From TMP-86 sp039807285 (lineage in GTDB: Bacteria; Pseudomonadota; Gammaproteobacteria; Steroidobacterales; Steroidobacteraceae), in contig JBGAGK010000009.1 of the NCBI GenBank assembly GCA_044226785.1, positions 1-64,000 of the forward strand: a stretch of DNA of 64,000 nucleotides, given 5' to 3'. The notes under the pieces are model-generated. The model did no database searches and had not been told where the DNA came from. It worked only from the letters and a program-made list of their open reading frames with translations. The translations under genes were made by a program, and so were the position numbers. Each line of letters begins with the position of its first letter. The first letter of the stretch is position 1. Positions 1-7,518 of the stretch are shown here, one piece after another.

Positions 1-430
1 TCTGCGCCACCATCGCGGGAAATCGCCCCAGGGAACGCCCCTGATCCCAGTATTCAAAGGCTGGGTGAGCCCGCAGCGCCGGCGGGGGTGCGTCCAGAAT
101 TTGACCCAGGGCGCGGCTTTCGAGGTACGTGCGAACCGCGTACGCGCGCTTCACGTCATCCAGTGGCACCGACTCACTCCAGATCCGTCGCAGTCGATCG
201 CGCTTTCGTTCCCTCGCCGCCGGATCGTCGATGCGCGAGACGGAGGCGGGCACGGTGCACACACCACCCACGCGCCCCCGAAAGTCACATCTAAAACATC
301 GGAAGAGCCCGCGATCGACGGCCACCCCGAGTGCGGCGTCGCGATCACTTTTGCCGCACTTCGGGCACCGCACCCGCTGCTGGGCTCGGCCGTTTGCCTT
401 CAGCTGGATTCCCAGCTCGGCGAAGCTCAC
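1..430 (-). CDS. Primase-like zinc-finger protein of the element (partial, runs off the left edge)
   Basis: A GTG start at 430 has a well-placed GGAGG six bases upstream, and the frame stays open to the window edge (143 codons). The N-terminus carries a four-cysteine zinc ribbon, CPKCGKSD near residue 22 and RCFRCDFRG near residue 43, like the zinc-binding domains of phage and P4-type primases and Toprim proteins. The remainder is charged and helical. The catalytic part would lie outside the window, so primase function is inferred from the zinc finger and from the integrase/AlpA neighbourhood. It probably serves replication of the element. Confidence 0.65.
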   Translation of the reverse strand, partial: MSFAELGIQLKANGRAQQRVRCPKCGKSDRDAALGVAVDRGLFRCFRCDFRGRVGGVCTVPASVSRIDDPAARERKRDRLRRIWSESVPLDDVKRAYAVRTYLESRALGQILDAPPPALRAHPAFEYWDQGRSLGRFPAMVAQ

Positions 431-488
431 TGACGCCCTCCAGGGACCGAGAGCGTGCTGCGGCTCTGCGAGAGGCCCACGGACATTC

Positions 489-683
489 TCAGGCCGCCTT
501 GCGCTCACGCTCGTGGTTGATGATCGTGCGTTCGTACCAACCCTCACGCGGCCCAATGTGCACGTCACAAGGCGGGAGATGACCGGCTTGCTGCCATCGC
601 CAGATGGTGGTGCGATTTAGACCGTATCTCTTGCTGAGATCACAAGGCCAAAGTACCCGTTCGGCTTCGTTTGTCGGATGCAT
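489..683 (-). CDS. AlpA-family (MerR-like HTH) phage regulator
   Basis: This 64-residue protein is essentially one winged helix: a segment CDLSKRYGLNRTTIWRWQQ followed by a basic stretch and a wing containing GPREGWYER. That is the layout of AlpA and excisionase-type DNA-binding proteins. Such proteins typically control integrase or excision in prophages and satellites. The ATG at 683 has an AGGAG about ten bases upstream; an earlier in-frame start at 719 lacks one. It lies between the primase-like gene and the unknown 130-residue gene on the same strand. Confidence 0.75.
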   Translation of the reverse strand: MHPTNEAERVLWPCDLSKRYGLNRTTIWRWQQAGHLPPCDVHIGPREGWYERTIINHERERKAA

Positions 684-767
684 GATGTTGAAATCTCCTG
701 CACGTTGTTGCGGGAGCAATCAAAGCAGACCAACACAGCGGTGTCAGTACCAGAATATTCGGCGAGT

Positions 768-1160
768 TCAGTATTTGGAGGGCGGGCGGATCGGATCAAT
801 CGTCAGCAGCGCAGTGCCAATTCCCATTCGCTCGGGCCGCAATGGGCCGAATAGGAGAAGCAGGGGGCTCGGGTTCTGGCCAGTGCGCTGAGCCCGCTGT
901 GCCATGATCAGTGCGGCTTGCTGGCGCGTCAGTTGAATTTTACGGTCGGGGTAGGCCGTCGCAATTCGCTTGTATCGTCTGACCAACTGCTCCACCGCGG
1001 GCCCGGTGTTTTTCTTGGTGCGCCGGAATCGCGCGCAGGCTTGCTCAACGCTCACGAACCGGCCCGGCGGTGCGTCATCACGTGCATTCCTGACGAACCA
1101 CACCAGCTCGATATCGTCCGACTGCTTCGCAGGACCAGGTGGCCGGCCTCGCTTACGCAT
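768..1160 (-). CDS. Unknown element protein, likely DNA-associated
   Basis: No family was recognised in this 130-residue protein. It begins with a basic stretch (RKRGRPPGPAK, reminiscent of an AT-hook), followed by a helical region rich in Arg and Gln (about residues 38-90) and a C-terminus with little predicted order. A GAGG precedes the ATG by nine bases. Its start overlaps the integrase stop by eight bases, so the two are probably translationally coupled. A DNA-binding or integration-accessory role is only a guess from charge and position. Confidence 0.55.
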   Translation of the reverse strand: MRKRGRPPGPAKQSDDIELVWFVRNARDDAPPGRFVSVEQACARFRRTKKNTGPAVEQLVRRYKRIATAYPDRKIQLTRQQAALIMAQRAQRTGQNPSPLLLLFGPLRPERMGIGTALLTIDPIRPPSKY

Positions 1161-2370
1161 GTGGAAGTGCCTCGAGGTGGCGCGCCCACTTCATCAGCGC
1201 TTCACGCCGCTCGGTGATGTAGTCGTGCGTGTCGTAGGTCGTGATCAAGCCTGGCTGCGCATGCCCGAGGCACCGTTCTGCAATATGCGGTGCCACACCC
1301 AAGCGGCCAAGGCCGGTACGCGCCGTGCGTCGCAGGTCATGCACGGTGAATGCTTTGATGGAAAGCTTCTTCAGGGCATCCTCGTGGCGCGCCAGCGATC
1401 GGGTGATGAGCTTGGGGTCCGCAGGGCCTTCCTCACTGGCACCGGGGAACACGTAGCGAGAGCGACCGGCGGCGCGCTTCAAGTGTTTGAGTTCAGTGAC
1501 CGCGGCGGGCACCAGGGGAATAACAAGTGAGGCCTCCGTCTTGGTGCGCGCGCTCGGCAGCGTCCAAGTGGGCTCATCGTCATCAAGCTTGAATTCTGAC
1601 CAGTGGGCGAGGGCGAGCTCACTGCGGCGAACCGCAGTCCACAGGAACAATCGCACGGCGCTGGCCGTCTTGGGCGCCCGGTGGAAGGTGTCATCGGCAG
1701 TGGCGAGCAGGGCACCCAGCTCGGCATCACTCAAGGTTCGCTGCCGCGGCTTCTCCTTGCCACCAGGCAGAAATAGGAGCTTGACCGGGCTGTCCTCGAC
1801 AATCGATCGGTGAATACCGAAGCGAAACATCTGCCCGAGTACCGCAGCGACGCGATTGGCCATTACCTTGGATCCGCGAGCGGTGATGCCGTCGAGCAGC
1901 TCCACCACCTCGCGTGCCTTGATCGTTCGCGCATCTCGACCCTTCCAGGTTGGCACCACATCGACATCGAGGAGCCGCTGCACGTAGTCGGGCTGCTTGC
2001 GGTTGGGCCTGATGTGCCGTTGCATAAATTCGCTCGCAAGGAACTCGATGCTGTAAGGCTTGTGACCGTTCGCCTCCACGGGCACCGCAGGAGCCCTACG
2101 CGGGGCGCGGGCGGTGGCGGGGTCGATGCCTTGCTCGAGGTGGTCTCGGTGCGCCTTCGCGCGCGAGCGTGCCTCGTGGAGCGTGACTCCTGGGTGTGCG
2201 CCGAGCGAGATTCGATTAGCGTGGCCGCGGTGCTTGTAGCGAAACAGCCAAAGCTTGGAGCCGGTCGGCGAGACCCGCAGCACCAAACCGCGCATTTCCG
2301 GATCGCTGATATCCCTCGCCGTGTCCTCAGCCTTCAGTGCGGCTACCCGTGTGGCAGTCAGGCGGGTCAT
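1153..2370 (-). CDS. int: Tyrosine recombinase (integrase) of the element
   Basis: About 405 residues in the three-part arrangement of tRNA-targeting integrases: an arm-binding N-terminal domain (DUF4102-like, about residues 1-90), a core-binding helical domain, and a C-terminal catalytic domain. Catalytic signatures visible are the first Arg in LFLWTAVRRSEL, the HDLRR box, and the nucleophile Tyr in TTYDTHDY. It should catalyse site-specific integration and excision at the adjacent tRNA-Pro site. The ATG at 2370 was chosen; a TTG at 2391 is also in frame, and neither has a strong ribosome site. It is transcribed away from the tRNA fragment. Confidence 0.92.
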   Translation of the reverse strand: MTRLTATRVAALKAEDTARDISDPEMRGLVLRVSPTGSKLWLFRYKHRGHANRISLGAHPGVTLHEARSRAKAHRDHLEQGIDPATARAPRRAPAVPVEANGHKPYSIEFLASEFMQRHIRPNRKQPDYVQRLLDVDVVPTWKGRDARTIKAREVVELLDGITARGSKVMANRVAAVLGQMFRFGIHRSIVEDSPVKLLFLPGGKEKPRQRTLSDAELGALLATADDTFHRAPKTASAVRLFLWTAVRRSELALAHWSEFKLDDDEPTWTLPSARTKTEASLVIPLVPAAVTELKHLKRAAGRSRYVFPGASEEGPADPKLITRSLARHEDALKKLSIKAFTVHDLRRTARTGLGRLGVAPHIAERCLGHAQPGLITTYDTHDYITERREALMKWARHLEALPHA

Positions 2371-2391
2371 TGTCGGGTTTGGAAATCCCAA

Positions 2392-2557
2392 TTCATGGAC
2401 ACTTTATGGACACTCCTACCTGCAATAGGGTGCAGCGTAGTGCAACAGACCGCCAGTTGCAATGTGTTGCGAAGTGCCTATAAAACAGGGGTGGAAAGTG
2501 ATTTCGGGTAGCTATCAGCGTTGCATGGTGTTGCAGAGCGTTTCTCGCCTGAACTCC
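2392..2557. promoter_or_regulatory. Integrase upstream region with repeated TGTTGC/GCAACA sites
   Basis: There is no gene here. Between the integrase and the tRNA fragment the short motif TGTTGC recurs: at 2465-2470 and 2529-2534 on the plus strand and as TGCAACA at 2441-2447, with related TTGCA words nearby. Clusters like this beside an attachment core could be integrase arm sites or the integrase promoter/operator. The motif is short, so this is tentative. Confidence 0.3.
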
Positions 2558-2602
2558 ATGGGGTGCAAGGGGTCGCAAGTTCGAATCTTGTCGCCCCGAC
2601 CA
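2558..2602 (+). repeat. 3' half of tRNA-Pro(GGG): attachment site remnant
   Basis: These 45 bases fold as the 3' part of a tRNA: anticodon loop ATGGGGT (anticodon GGG), anticodon 3' stem GCAAG, variable loop GGGTC, T arm GCAAG-TTCGAAT-CTTGT, acceptor strand CGCCCCG, discriminator A and encoded CCA. The bases before 2558 do not pair to complete the anticodon stem, so the 5' half is missing. Loss exactly at the anticodon loop fits integrase crossover there. Amino-acid identity rests on the GGG anticodon and resemblance to known tRNA-Pro 3' ends. Confidence 0.8.
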
Positions 2603-2629
2603 ATTACAAAAGGTCTTTTCCCGTACCGG

Positions 2630-2759
2630 CTTCGTATCCAGCCGCCGCGCAGGCAGCCGGTCCTGCCGATCATCCGAACGTAAACGCATACGCGCTTCGT
2701 ATCCAGCCGCCGCGCAGGCAGCCGGTCCTGCCGATCATCCGAACGTAAACGCATACGCG
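2630..2759. repeat. Perfect 65-bp tandem duplication (two copies)
   Basis: Positions 2630-2694 and 2695-2759 are identical. The right-hand copy contains the last eight sense codons and stop of dipZ, so the left-hand copy carries a duplicated, non-functional end of that gene. It lies 28 bases from the tRNA attachment fragment. Within each copy a GGCAG...CTGCC stem is possible, so the unit may hold the gene's transcript end. Confidence 0.97.
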
Positions 2760-4417
2760 TCCACACCACCCGGAAAGCGGATTTCAACGGTGTGATCGTC
2801 AGACCCGCCAGACAGCCGGATGATCTGGTACAGGCGATGCTCCTGGAGCATTCCATGTCCGGTTGCATCGACATCGGATCCGTGGCTTTCTCCAGGCGGT
2901 TTGCCGTCCAGCAGCACGGTGAATGGAACGGATGCGCCATCCACCGAAGCTCCCATCACGAGGTGCACGTCGCGGGCCCTGAAGCGGAACACGATGGAGC
3001 CCGGTGAGCCCGCAAGTCCGATCTTCTCGGGTGTGCGATTCCATTCGCCGCGCAAAGTCCACTGGTTCATCGCGAGACTGGCAGGTGAGTCCGAAGCGTG
3101 TGCCAGGTATCGGGCGGCACGCGCCGCACCCAGATAAGTCTCCGGTGTGATCCCGGAAATGCGGGCCGCCGGCGCGAGTACTCCGGCGGCCATCGGCGGC
3201 CGGACGCCCAATTCGGGCAGGTCCGTATGCCCGGCTTCCAGCAGCAACTGGCGGATCAATTGCTCGGATTGCGCGTAATCGCCTTCGCCGAAATGATGCC
3301 CCCGGATCCTTCCTCCGGCATCGATGAAAGAATGCGCGGGCCAGTACTGATTGTGAAACGCCCGCCAGATCCGATAGCCGTTGTCCATCGCGACGGGGTA
3401 GGAGATGGCGTAGTCGGCGATCGCGCGCTTCACATTGCCGGGATCCCGTTCGAAGGGAAATTCGGGCGTATGAACGCCAATCACCACCAGTCCGTGATCG
3501 TGATATCTGTCGTACCAGCGTTTGACGTAGGGCAGTGTGCGCAGGCAGTTGATGCAGGAGTAGGTCCAGAAATCCACCACTACCACATTGCCGCGCAGGT
3601 TCGCCGCTGAAAGGGGAGGCGAATTCAACCACTGGCTCGCTCCATCGAGCGAGGGCATGAACTCCGTGCCGGACGGTGATGAAGCGCCGGGCATCATCTG
3701 TGGAGCAAGTTTTCCGATCAACACCTGCTCGAGGCGGCTGGTTTGCGGTGACGACACCCGGGTCAGCGCGCCACGATCCCACCCGAAGGCTATGGCCACG
3801 ACACCGCAAAAGACCGCCACACCCAGGGCGCGGCGGACCCATTCGCCCACGCCCAACGACCGCTTCATCGCTGCAAAGACCCGTCCACCCACCGCAATCG
3901 CAAGGCCGAGCGAACAGGCGGCCCCTGCCGCATATGACAGCAACAACAGCGAGGTGCGCAGGTTTGCGCCAGAAATTGCAGCACCTGTCAGCACCAATCC
4001 GAGGATGGGCCCCGCGCACGGCGCCCACAGCAATCCCGTGGCAATGCCCAGCAGCACACTTCCAGTGATGCCCGTCCGGGCCGTTTCCCGGCCTGCGACC
4101 AGGCGATTCCCCATCGCCACCACGGGCCGCATCAGGAATGCACTGGCTGTGCGCGATATCAACGTGATGGCGAACAGGACCAGCACGATCAGCGCCACGA
4201 TCCGCCCGACCTGGTTGAACTGCGCGACCCAGCTTCCACCGACGGAAGCCAGAGTCGCGACCCCGGCAAAGGTCAGGGCCATGCCGCCCAGAATCGGCAA
4301 TGTACTCGCCACGAACGGCCGATCTGCACGCGCAAATACGAATGGAAGGACCGGAAGGACACAGGGACTGACGATGGTCAGCACGCCACCCAGGAATGAA
4401 ATGATGAACAGCAGCAC
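2735..4417 (-). CDS. dipZ: DipZ-type cytochrome c biogenesis / thiol:disulfide protein
   Basis: 560 residues in three parts. Residues 1-230 form a CcdA/DsbD-like membrane domain with several hydrophobic helices and the paired cysteine motifs SPCVLPVLP and LLWAPCAGP. Residues about 255-400 form a TlpA-like thioredoxin domain with active site CINC. The C-terminal 150 residues are a beta-rich DipZ-type module. The protein should pass electrons across the inner membrane to periplasmic thiols. The start is a GTG (codon 4415-4417) placed just before the first membrane helix. Its 3' end lies inside a tandem duplication. It is divergent from the exported amidohydrolase. Confidence 0.85.
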   Translation of the reverse strand: MLLFIISFLGGVLTIVSPCVLPVLPFVFARADRPFVASTLPILGGMALTFAGVATLASVGGSWVAQFNQVGRIVALIVLVLFAITLISRTASAFLMRPVVAMGNRLVAGRETARTGITGSVLLGIATGLLWAPCAGPILGLVLTGAAISGANLRTSLLLLSYAAGAACSLGLAIAVGGRVFAAMKRSLGVGEWVRRALGVAVFCGVVAIAFGWDRGALTRVSSPQTSRLEQVLIGKLAPQMMPGASSPSGTEFMPSLDGASQWLNSPPLSAANLRGNVVVVDFWTYSCINCLRTLPYVKRWYDRYHDHGLVVIGVHTPEFPFERDPGNVKRAIADYAISYPVAMDNGYRIWRAFHNQYWPAHSFIDAGGRIRGHHFGEGDYAQSEQLIRQLLLEAGHTDLPELGVRPPMAAGVLAPAARISGITPETYLGAARAARYLAHASDSPASLAMNQWTLRGEWNRTPEKIGLAGSPGSIVFRFRARDVHLVMGASVDGASVPFTVLLDGKPPGESHGSDVDATGHGMLQEHRLYQIIRLSGGSDDHTVEIRFPGGVDAYAFTFG

Positions 4418-4619
4418 GATTCGTCGAACCCCGCGTATTCCGTCGACAATCCGGTCCTGGCGAGTGGACCGGGCCGGTGGCCATCTTGTTGCAGCATACG
4501 CGAGGTATCGTCCCTTGCGCCCTTACAACGCCCCGGGGCAGGATCGGCTCGCCATTTGGACCGGCACATCGCACTGTGGTTTCATGCTTGGGTACAATGG
4601 ACACCATGCGGGGCGATTC
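4418..4619. promoter_or_regulatory. Divergent dipZ / amidohydrolase control region
   Basis: This 202-bp gap must hold both promoters. A TACAAT at 4593-4598 is a good -10 for the rightward gene, placing transcription start about 15 bases before the ATG at 4620. No convincing -35 partner was found, and I see no clear leftward promoter. Confidence 0.35.
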
Positions 4620-5741
4620 ATGCCGGTGAAGCAGATCAGGCAGGCGATCATCGCCATACTTTCAGCCACGTTGCTTTTCGGTTTGCCTGAATCACGCATC
4701 CGGGCTGCCGAGGAGGGGAGTTCCTATTCGGCATCCGATTTTCTAAAGGTGCGCAAGTTCGATGCCCACGTGCATGCCAACACCACCGATCGCACATTCC
4801 TGAAGCTGGCCCGCACCGACCGATTCGAACTCCTGTCGATCAATGTGGACTATCCGGATTTTCCCCCGCTCGATGTGCAGGCGCATGTGGCGCAAGTCCT
4901 CAGGGCAGCCGATCCGCGGCGCTTCCACTTTGCAACGACTTTTTCCATGAAGGGCTGGGGCAGTCCGGGTTGGGCTGAACATGCGGATGCAGTCATCGAA
5001 GCGGCTGTGAAGCACGGTGCACTGGCTGTCAAGATATGGAAAAACGTTGGCATGGTCGAACGGGATGCCCACGGAAAGCTGGTGATGATCGATGATCCCG
5101 GGTTCGATCCGGTCATTGCGCGCATCGTTTCACTCGGGGTGCCGCTGATCGCGCATCAGGCTGAGCCGTACAACTGCTGGCTGCCGCTCGAGCAGATGAC
5201 CAACGACGATGATCGCGAGTACTTCCGCGAGCACCCGCAGTATCACATGTATCTGCACCCCGACCAGCCCTCATACGAAGCGCTCATGAGCGCGCGGGAC
5301 CGGTTCGTCGCCCGGCATCCCGAACTGCGGTTCGTCGGCGCGCATCTGGCGAGCCTGGAATGGAGTGTGGACCGGATCTCGGCCTTTCTCGATGCCTATC
5401 CGAATGCCAACCTGGACATGGCAGCACGCATGTCAGCCCTCCAGTATCAGTCGGTCCGCGACTACGACAAGGTTCGGCGATTTTTCCTGCGCTATGCCGA
5501 TCGCCTGATGTATGCGACCGACACCAGCTTCAACCCGGACACAGATCCGGCTCAGTTCCGGAAGGACACTCACGATACCTGGCTGTCCGACTGGCGCTAT
5601 CTTGCTACTCCGGATACCCAACATGTCAACTCGATTCATGCGGACGTGCACGGACTGGCCCTGTCTCGAACCGTGATCGACAGGATCTATTACCGGAATG
5701 CAAAGAGGATCTATACGCGGCAGCCGCCGTCGCCCATGTGA
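4620..5741 (+). CDS. Exported amidohydrolase (TIM-barrel metal hydrolase)
   Basis: 373 residues. The N-terminus has a signal peptide (MPVKQIRQ, hydrophobic core, IRAAE cleavage region near residue 30). The body is an amidohydrolase-2 type barrel with the metal ligands FDAHVHAN, LIAHQAEP, VGAHLAS and a late Asp in MYATDTSF. The fold predicts hydrolysis or decarboxylation of a small molecule in the periplasm; the substrate is not evident. A much longer frame reading in from 3588 is open only because it runs antisense to dipZ. The gene precedes the methylamine-type operon and could be related to it. Confidence 0.8.
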   Translation: MPVKQIRQAIIAILSATLLFGLPESRIRAAEEGSSYSASDFLKVRKFDAHVHANTTDRTFLKLARTDRFELLSINVDYPDFPPLDVQAHVAQVLRAADPRRFHFATTFSMKGWGSPGWAEHADAVIEAAVKHGALAVKIWKNVGMVERDAHGKLVMIDDPGFDPVIARIVSLGVPLIAHQAEPYNCWLPLEQMTNDDDREYFREHPQYHMYLHPDQPSYEALMSARDRFVARHPELRFVGAHLASLEWSVDRISAFLDAYPNANLDMAARMSALQYQSVRDYDKVRRFFLRYADRLMYATDTSFNPDTDPAQFRKDTHDTWLSDWRYLATPDTQHVNSIHADVHGLALSRTVIDRIYYRNAKRIYTRQPPSPM

Positions 5742-5749
5742 ATCCGCGT

Positions 5750-5863
5750 ATGGATGTCGTGATTGAAGAATCCAGGGTCGCTTTCGACACGACAGGAGGT
5801 TCGGCCCAGATGTGCCACGAAACGGCAGTACTAGCCAACGCGGCATGGATGGCAAATAATTGA
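5750..5863 (+). CDS. Possible small peptide upstream of the methyltransferase operon
   Basis: A 37-codon frame from ATG 5750. An alternative start at 5810 is preceded by a perfect AGGAGG (5794-5799) and would give the 17-residue peptide MCHETAVLANAAWMANN. No family is recognised. It sits 56 bases before the MttB-family gene on the same strand, so it may be a leader peptide, a small peptide precursor, or chance. The strong ribosome site is the only direct support. Confidence 0.35.
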   Translation: MDVVIEESRVAFDTTGGSAQMCHETAVLANAAWMANN

Positions 5864-5919
5864 TCGCCTGTTCGAGGACACGGTGACCTGAACAGTGCAA
5901 TCCTGAATCGGAGTTCAAC

Positions 5920-7491
5920 TTGACCACTCAATCCAGTACCGCACGGCGACCCTCCGGCCGGGATTTGCGGAGGGCGCAGCGCGCCGCACCCCTGCCTGAC
6001 CACCTGCGCCCCGTGATGCCCGGCATGCAATCCGGACGATATCGACCCTTGAGCGAGACTGATGTCCTCGCCATTCACCGTACGGCGCTGCGGCTGCTCA
6101 GTGAAGTGGGGTTGGCGGATGCGCCCGAATCCGGGGTTCGTATCCTCATACAGGCGGGTTGCACGCAGACGCCCACGGGACGCCTGCTGTTTCCCGCATC
6201 GCTGGTCGAGGATATGGTCGCGAAGGCGGGTCGGCGCTTCAAGCTTCATGGCCAGCACCCCAGGCATGATCTGGAGCCCTGGGGAACCCGCGCCTATTTC
6301 GGTACTGCGGGTGCAGCCGTCAACATGGTCGACGTCCATTCCCGCTACCGGCACTCCACCGTCCAGGATCTGTACGACATCGGGCGTATCGTCGATGTCA
6401 TGGATCATATCCATTACTTCCAGCGCGCGGTCGTGCCGCGGGATATCCCGGATCCGTTCGAGATGGATTTCAACACCTGTTATGCATCGGTCTCCAGCAC
6501 CACCAAGCATGTGGGGAGCAGTTGGGTGCAGCCTGAACATCTGGAAGCCTCCCTGCAGATGCTCCACATGATCGCCGGGGGTGAACAGGCCTGGCGCGAC
6601 AGACCGTTCGTCAGCCAGTCGAACTGTTTCGTCGTGCCTCCGATGAAATTCGCCACGGATGCCTGCCGCTGTCTGGAGGTGGCGGTGCGGGGCGGCATGC
6701 CGGTGTTGCTGCTGTCGGCCGGACAGGCTGGCGCCACCGCACCAGCCGCGCTGGCCGGCGCCCTGGCCCAGGAGGTGGCCGAAGTGCTGGCTGGCATCGT
6801 GTACGTGAATGCGATCAAACCGGGCCATCCGGCCATCTTCGGCACCTGGTGCTTCGTTTCGGACCTGCGCACGGGCGCGATGTCCGGCGGCAGTCCGGAG
6901 CAGGCGCTGCTTTCTGCCGCTTCGGCACAAATGGCGCATTACTACGATCTGACCGGCGGCACCGCATCGGGAATGACCGATGCGAAGATACCTGACGGAC
7001 AGTCTGGGGCCGAGAAGGCCCTGAACCATGCGCTGGTGGGCAACTCGGGCGCCAATCTGATCTACGAAGCGGCCGGCATGCATGCCAGTCTCCTGGGCTT
7101 TTCCCTGGAAAGCCTGGTCATCGACAACGACATCATCGGAGCGGCGCAGCGCACGATCAAGGGCATCGAGGTGAACGAGGAACGCCTGTCCTTCGATGTC
7201 ATCAAGGATGTCTGTCTCAACGGTCCCGGCCACTTTCTGGGAAGCGATCAGACCCTGAAATTGATGCAGACCGAGTATCTTTACCCGGATGTCGGTGATC
7301 GCAAGAGCCCGAATGAGTGGGCCGAGCAGGGCGCCACCACCATCGAGCAGCGCGCACACGTGCGGGTCCGGGACATCCTCGCCCATCATTTCCCCGATCA
7401 CATTCCGGAAGGCGTGGATGCTGCGATCCGCGAACGATTTCCGGTGAAGCTCGCAAGAACCGGCATGCGGCCGGCCGGCATTCCCGGATAG
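5920..7491 (+). CDS. MttB-superfamily corrinoid methyltransferase (non-pyrrolysine)
   Basis: 523 residues matching the trimethylamine methyltransferase (MttB) family along its length, with conserved stretches such as GMTDAKIPDGQSGAEK and LGSDQTLKLMQTEYLYPD. Members transfer a methyl group from a quaternary or tertiary amine to a corrinoid protein. There is no in-frame amber codon, so this is the non-pyrrolysine type, of which some members act on glycine betaine or related substrates. The start is TTG 5920 with GGAG six bases upstream. The two flavoproteins that follow would oxidise the demethylated product. No corrinoid partner protein is present in the window. Confidence 0.85.
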   Translation: MTTQSSTARRPSGRDLRRAQRAAPLPDHLRPVMPGMQSGRYRPLSETDVLAIHRTALRLLSEVGLADAPESGVRILIQAGCTQTPTGRLLFPASLVEDMVAKAGRRFKLHGQHPRHDLEPWGTRAYFGTAGAAVNMVDVHSRYRHSTVQDLYDIGRIVDVMDHIHYFQRAVVPRDIPDPFEMDFNTCYASVSSTTKHVGSSWVQPEHLEASLQMLHMIAGGEQAWRDRPFVSQSNCFVVPPMKFATDACRCLEVAVRGGMPVLLLSAGQAGATAPAALAGALAQEVAEVLAGIVYVNAIKPGHPAIFGTWCFVSDLRTGAMSGGSPEQALLSAASAQMAHYYDLTGGTASGMTDAKIPDGQSGAEKALNHALVGNSGANLIYEAAGMHASLLGFSLESLVIDNDIIGAAQRTIKGIEVNEERLSFDVIKDVCLNGPGHFLGSDQTLKLMQTEYLYPDVGDRKSPNEWAEQGATTIEQRAHVRVRDILAHHFPDHIPEGVDAAIRERFPVKLARTGMRPAGIPG

Positions 7492-7518
7492 ATCCGCATC
7501 ATCCGGACACATCGTTCC

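Larger units (their letters stand above)
1..2602. mobile_element. End of an integrative element inserted at tRNA-Pro
   Basis: Four minus-strand genes (integrase, unknown protein, AlpA-type regulator, primase-like protein) lie together and end at a fragment matching the 3' half of a tRNA-Pro gene. This is the usual arrangement of phage-like or satellite elements that integrate into tRNA genes. Because the tRNA fragment reads rightward and the element lies to its left, the intact reconstituted tRNA is expected beyond the left edge of the window. The far end and cargo are not visible. The element identity is inferred from gene content and the tRNA fragment. Confidence 0.75.

Noticed and set aside
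2393..2940. Short minus-strand frames through the tandem repeat and tRNA fragment
   Set aside because: Their open length comes from the duplicated non-coding unit and the tRNA remnant; no start signal or family is present.
2799..4607. 602-codon frame on the same strand as dipZ, and the plus-strand extension of the amidohydrolase to 3588
   Set aside because: Both overlap dipZ, whose membrane and thioredoxin motifs identify the true frame. The amidohydrolase has a proper signal peptide starting at 4620.
5920..7491. Pyrrolysine-containing MttB
   Set aside because: The frame is open throughout with no internal TAG codon.
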